From Cytidiella melzeri (lineage: Eukaryota; Basidiomycota; Agaricomycetes; Polyporales; Irpicaceae): 64,000 bases of DNA. The DNA lies in contig JABYQR010000045.1 of the NCBI GenBank assembly GCA_022592445.1, positions 124,001 through 188,000 of the forward strand, written 5' to 3'. The notes beneath the pieces are model-generated. The model saw only the letters and a program-made list of their open reading frames with translations, was not told where the DNA came from and did no database searches. The translations under genes and the position numbers were made by a program. Below are positions 58,898 through 64,000 of the stretch, one piece after another; position 1 is the stretch's first letter, and the number at the start of each line of letters is the position of its first letter.

Positions 58898-61800
58898 ATG
58901 CACAAGCGCTCAGGGAAGCGTTTGCATGGCGTTGCGTCTTCCGACGCGGTAGACTTGACAAAGATAACGTTGAAGACGTTGCTACAAGCCGTCGTCGAGG
59001 CCTCCGACGTCTTTCCCCCTCTGAAAAGCGTGGCAGCTGGTCTCAACTTCATCGTCGAGAACGCCCAGGTGAGCTCTTGTCCTGGTTTCGTGTGTTCAGC
59101 TACCTGCCAACCAGTACACCAGACAGTCAAGGCTAATAAGGCCGATATGGAGAGCCTATTGAGACGTATGTCCAGACTATCAGAGCTGCCGCGGCTGGAT
59201 GATGACGAAGAGTTGAGACGCCGTGAGGTTTTGGAGAAGTGTGTATCACGCCATCTATCAATGCGTTGACAACTAAACGTTTTCACCTGTCAGAGAGCTG
59301 GAGAACATAAGAAGCGTGCTTAGCCCAATCAAAAAACGCAATGCAGTCCGACGGTTTGTTGAGGCATCTCACACTGCGGCTCTAATACAAGAATATGTCC
59401 GTCAAATTACACGAGCTCTTGAAGAATATCAGGTATCACTGTAATCATCATGCGCGGCTGGATAGTACTAAACACACGTCAGGTTTCCCTACTGCAAGAT
59501 TTGTACAAGCTCAACATCGAACAGACTGTACGTCATTTTTGTATCTCGTAGTCTCCTCACGGTTGATCACCACCCAATCACAATAGAAAAGAGGTAATAA
59601 TTCACGTTAATCTCTTTGAAGTAAGGCTTACAATCTCGACCGCCTCTAGACGAGATCAACACGCTCGATAAGTTATTACGCGCGAAAGATGCGGGTTTCG
59701 ACACATCTGATTATCGCTCACGCTGCCTTTCAGGCACGCGGGAAGATGTTCTACGAGATCTCCGAGTCTGGGCCAACGACACGGACACAAAGCAAATCTA
59801 CTGGCTGAATGGCCATGCTGGTAGCGGGAAATCCACCATAGCCCAGAGCTTTGCGGAAATGCTTTCTTCAGACGGCAAGCTTGGGGCAAGCTTCTTCTGC
59901 TCTCGGTACTCTCAGTCAAGGAGCGATGTGAAGATGATGTTCCCGACGATTTCGTTCCAGCTAGGGATGGCAAGTCATGCTGCCTCACTGGAGTTCCGGA
60001 AGGCAGTTCTGCATGCCCTCGAAACCAATCCAGACATCGCTTCGTTGTCCCTGCAGAATCAGCTCGACGAGCTAATCATTGCTCCAGCAAAGAAGTCTGG
60101 GATGGCGACGATCGTTGTAATCGACGCTCTCGACGAATGCAAGGACGAAGCGACAACTTCCATCATTCTGTCCTTCCTCGCCCAAAATGCTGCGCGTTTT
60201 CCTGCGATCAAATTCTTCATCACCAGCCGACCCGAGCCTCACATTCGCGCGGGTTTTCGCCTTGAGCCCTTGATGCCTATTACCGACGTGATGATACTTC
60301 ACGAGGTGGCCTCGACCTCAGTGGCAAAGGACATCAGGCTTTTCCTGGAGAAGAAGTTGACAGACCCAAGCGTTCGTGCTCAGCGTAGCGACCTTGATCT
60401 CCCGGTGGACTGGCCGTCTCAGGACGAGATAGATGGTTTGGCAAAGAAGGCATCTGGGCTTTTTATTTACGCCTCTACCGCGGTCAAGTTGATCCTCGAC
60501 AAAGATAACGATCCGCGTGGTAGGCTGCATGCACTCTTGAGCAGTGCAGACACTTTTGCAGAGGAAGGACCATCCGGACTTGACACTCTCTATCTCGACA
60601 TCCTGACAGGCGCGTTTCCTGGCAAGAGCGAACAGTTCTTGCGTGAGCTTCGTACGATCTTGGGTTTCCTCGTCGTGTCATGCGATCTCGTTCCTGCCTT
60701 CGCCGTAGCGGAAATTCTAGATGTTGCCCCATCAAACGTCAAAACCTTCTTGAGGTCGCTACACTCGTTGCTCCTCGTTCCGGAAGACTTGAATCGTCCC
60801 ATACGTTTTCATCACAAGTCCTTCCCCGACTTTCTCGCCAATAGCCGTCGGTGCACAGACAAGCGATTCTATGTGAGCCGAAGCCAACACAACTTCGAGA
60901 CTGCCGCGTACTGTTTTGATCTCATGGAACGGAGACTGAAGAGGAACATGTGCAGTTTGCCAAGATACACCATGAACAATAGCCCAGGTACCAACACCCG
61001 CATAGTCAAGCACATCAGCCAGGGCACAAGGTACTGTTGCCAATATTGGGCCAATCACCTTGTTCTCGCCAACGATTGTGAGGAGCATGTCCCTGTTATG
61101 AATCTCCTCCTCCGTCGTTTTCTTGCTACTCGGCAACTGCAGTGGTTGGAAGCTCTCAGCCTCCTGCAGAATCTGCCCTGCGCGGTGGACACGTTAACCA
61201 TTGTCCGACAGTTGTTTACTTCGGTATGACTTGTCTGTTTTCACATTGTCAACTCGAGCAGTGGCTCACCCCCCGCTACACCTCGCAGCGCCATCAGTCG
61301 TACCAAACCTTGCTTGATATGGTTGTGGACGGCCACAAGTTCATCTTGAAGGCATTCGACGTCATCAGCGTCTCCGCAGCGCATATCTATCACTCTGCGC
61401 TTGTCTTCACCCCAGAAACATCACTGCTCAAAACTATTTATGACAAAAACCTCGCGAACGAAGCTACGGTTCTTGTAGGCGGTGAAACAAGCTGGACCGG
61501 ACCTATCAGAACTATACAGCCGAAAATGCCGGTCTTGGCACTAGAATATTCTCACAGCGGCACTCTGCTCGCTGGTAGTGGAGATCACTTCACCTCCTTA
61601 TTTCGCTCTGGAACAGGAGAGAAAGTGGATGAGTTTAGCTCCGCAGCATGCCAGACTCCAACTCTCTCAATTTCCCATGACGACCGTATGTTTGCAACTG
61701 TGTTTGACGATAGCATAGACATTTGGGACATTTGCACCGGAGCCAAGATTACTTCATTTCCCAATCCTGATGATGCGTCCATTGCCAGCATTGCTTTCCA

Positions 61801-63274
61801 CCCTGACCTCAATCGGTATCTCGTCTTGCGCCATGACGACGGTCACATCCGTCTGTGGGATATTGAGGCGCAGGAGGTGGAAGAACCCTTCCTGGTGGAA
61901 GATACTATCGGAGAGGTATGCTGGCTCAGGCGTAGTGGCCAAATGATTATTCTCGTTGGTTCCTATCTCGCCAGCGGGTGTGTCCATGTCTGGGATGTGA
62001 AATCCCGTCTGCGACTGAAGACTCTCACCCCTCCCTTACGCAATGGATGCGTCACTGCTATCGCTTCCTCCCGAGATGGCTCGCTGGTCGCCTCGGGGTC
62101 GCAATTTGGCGTTCTTGTCATCTACGATGCAGACAGCGGCACTCCAGTTCATCGTTTAAGCAACGACTATTCGCAGATAAACTCCCTACAGTTTTCACCC
62201 ACGTATCCCGACATGTTGATTTTCGCAGCTGGACTTGCTGTACACGTCTTCTACCCCGACCGTGTTACCAACCGCGTTACGGCCTTGACTGCACATCGCG
62301 ATGTTGTAAACATCGTTGCGTTTTCGCAGGATGGTCGATTTGTTGCTTCTGGTTCAGACGACTGCACTATCAACATCTGGGAGGCGGGCAGCGAGGACGT
62401 CGATCTGCACAAGGACAACCATCACTCAAGCACCATTACTTGTGCAAGTTTTTCTGCGGATGGTCGACTTCTGGTCTCTGGCTCTCACGACACTACAATC
62501 AGATTGTGGGACACAAGTAGTGGCATACTTCTTCGCGTTTTTCAAGCTCTTGGATACTCAAGCTCAACCCGCCACGTGACCATTCTCTCGGACAATCTGC
62601 ATATCGTCTCTTGCGATGTGTATGGCAACACGATCCTCTGGAATAGGCAACATAGCGAGCCACTGGCACAAGGCTGTGTCTTTTCGGGGCTCGGCAGTGT
62701 CATCGACAGTTCCATTTTCCCCTACACTCACTACCCCCTTGGTTTTTTCTACTGTGCCACAAATAATTACCAAACGGAACGGGTGGAGGCCTGGACGGTA
62801 GTCAGATGCAGCACTACTAGCATTACTCGTATGGTCCTGGTCGCACAAGGATCTATCCCTGAAGATGAATTTGTCACTGGTATCAGTCACAGAGAATCGC
62901 AGGAAGCCTCAAACACCACACTCGTCGTGAAGTGCAAATCCGGAAAGCTTCTTCTCGCTACTTGGAGGAACGCTATCACAGTACCCGATACTATGCCTGC
63001 GAACTTGCATTTTGTCGAGGAAGGGGCCAGCGAGCAGTCCCAAGGCACTATTGAGGCTGAACGCGCCTGCATGAGCGTCAACATGCCTTGCCAATTATCC
63101 GACGATGAAGCATGGGTCATAGATGAGCGAGGACAGAACATTTTGTGGGTGCCTGCTGTTAATAGAGGGTTTGGAATATGGCATGGGAAGAAGCTCGCCC
63201 TGGCTGGTAAGAGCGGTCGACTTACTCTGGTGGACTTTTCGCGCGCAGGCCTCAGACTAAACAATGAGTACTAG
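58898..63274 (+). CDS. NACHT-WD40 STAND (NLR-like) protein 2
   Basis: Paralogue of the gene at 52024. Seven exons (58898-59068, 59123-59238, 59294-59432, 59483-59527, 59587-59593, 59650-61223, 61289-63274) give 1345 residues. Exons 3, 4, 5 and 6 have exactly the same lengths as in NLR 1 (139, 45, 7 and 1574 nt). Walker A GHAGSGKST is at about 214-222; Walker B reads IVVIDALDEC. The NACHT exon is much better conserved between the paralogues than the WD40 exon, where loops differ in length (1986 against 2034 nt). Blades such as FSQDGRFVASGSDDCTINIW and FSADGRLLVSGSHDTTIRLW are canonical. The head is VFPPLKSVAAGLNFIVENAQ. Start MHKRSGKR in the frame shared with NLR 1. Expected role: cytosolic receptor; effector function inferred only. 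Confidence 0.88.
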
Positions 63275-63393
63275 TAGTGGTCCTTTCTGATCGGACCACT
63301 GTACTAGAAGCACTATGTCGCATTATATTTTGAGTCACGGGAAGAAAACTCGTTCCGCTGGTTTGTGTGCATGTTCTACGTGCAGTCGAACTG

Positions 63394-63478
63394 ACAAAGT
63401 GGAAGTTGTGTGCAAGGGGTAAAGGCTGTTAAGCTTCGAAGATGAGTCTTTACCCCTCGCACACAACTTCCACTTTGT
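63394..63478. repeat. Foldback element downstream of NLR 2
   Basis: Arms 63394-63424 and 63448-63478 (ACAAAGTGGAAGTTGTGTGC at the outer part) are reverse complements with one mismatch, around a 23-base loop. It is noncoding, starting 120 bp past the NLR 2 stop. Confidence 0.88.
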
Positions 63479-64000
63479 TAGGTTATGAGCCCCGGCTTTG
63501 AGCTTAAACACATCCACACTCTCAACGACATCCATCAACCAGCACCACCAAGCTTTCTTCTAGGTAAATTTCTCTATTTTACTTTGTTTGGCCACATAGT
63601 AGTAGTAGAGTTGTACTGGTTGACTGCCTCAGCTTCGAATACAATATTCCCAACTGATCTTCTACAGCTAATTCCCATTCCCTCACCTACTTGCCCCTTG
63701 CGTATGCACTCCCAACCCAGCTGGATACATAAGCCACTGTTGGTGGTTCTTGACTTTAACAAGTTGTGCATCACGTGGAATCCGCTTAACACGTAGTGTA
63801 AAATCTGGTGGTGGAGGAATAAGCTCCCACTTGTACAAGTGGTAGATGGGCGGAGTAGTACAATAGGAGGGTAGTGTTGAGTGGCACTCTAAGCTTGTGA
63901 GTTAGAGGCCTAGGACCTTTGTGACATGGATAGTCCAACAGAGACCAGATTTTTCCAACAATGTCACAAGTTTACAGCCTTAGGCGCCTATCTAGAGCGC
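63479..64000. other. Right end, no supportable gene
   Basis: Short frames only. It contains a 16-bp perfect palindrome CCACTTGTACAAGTGG near 63829-63844 and repeat-like AT/GT-rich sequence running to the window edge, possibly the start of a mobile element. Confidence 0.35.

Overview
The window is nuclear DNA of a filamentous fungus, most likely a mushroom-forming basidiomycete (Agaricomycete). The genes are packed with short spliceosomal introns (about 45-70 nt) and very small exons. The gene set is typical of that group: an AA9 lytic polysaccharide monooxygenase, a DUF2421/brefeldin-sensitivity-type membrane protein, a yeast-type cytosine deaminase, a Zn2Cys6 regulator and NACHT-WD40 STAND proteins. 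A tRNA-Asp with an intron also fits. No bacterial operons, CRISPR arrays or viral genes are seen. Gene models were made by hand from reading frame and splice-site logic; most close exactly in frame.

Left part (1-10.6 kb): a 303-bp sequence is present at the very start and again at 7024. Between the copies lie an apparently intact HMG-box transcription factor gene (minus strand) and a wreck in which pieces of a GH38 alpha-mannosidase are separated by a piece of an unrelated alpha/beta-hydrolase. This looks like a gene-fragment mosaic. The next 3.3 kb holds no supportable gene.

Middle (10.6-31.3 kb): uridine phosphorylase family enzyme (+), tRNA-Asp (-), a small secreted six-cysteine protein (-), a degraded coding-like stretch of unknown family (-), a GDT1/UPF0016 cation/proton antiporter (-), a large DUF2421 membrane protein (-), LSm6 (+) convergent with cytosine deaminase (-), a flavin monooxygenase (+) and a Zn2Cys6 transcription factor (-). 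Uridine phosphorylase and cytosine deaminase both belong to pyrimidine salvage, though they are 12 kb apart and not co-directional.

Right-middle (31.3-50.2 kb): two hairpin/MITE-like elements, AA9 LPMO (-), a ten-cysteine secreted protein (+), an unidentified coiled-coil gene (+), a PARP2-like poly(ADP-ribose) polymerase (+), a small TATA-driven orphan protein (-), a peroxisomal enoyl-CoA hydratase/dienoyl-CoA isomerase ending in SKL (+), a Rab7-like GTPase with a very large insertion (+), and the autophagy protease Atg4 (-). Atg4 and Rab7-type GTPases both act on the route to the vacuole.

Right end (50.2-64 kb): a tandem pair of NACHT-WD40 STAND (NLR-like) genes with identical exon architecture, including a conserved 7-nt micro-exon and a 1574-nt NACHT exon of equal length. 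A decayed third WD40-type remnant lies between them and the upstream flank is duplicated. This is the most dynamic part of the window and the best candidate for an innate-immunity or self/non-self recognition locus.
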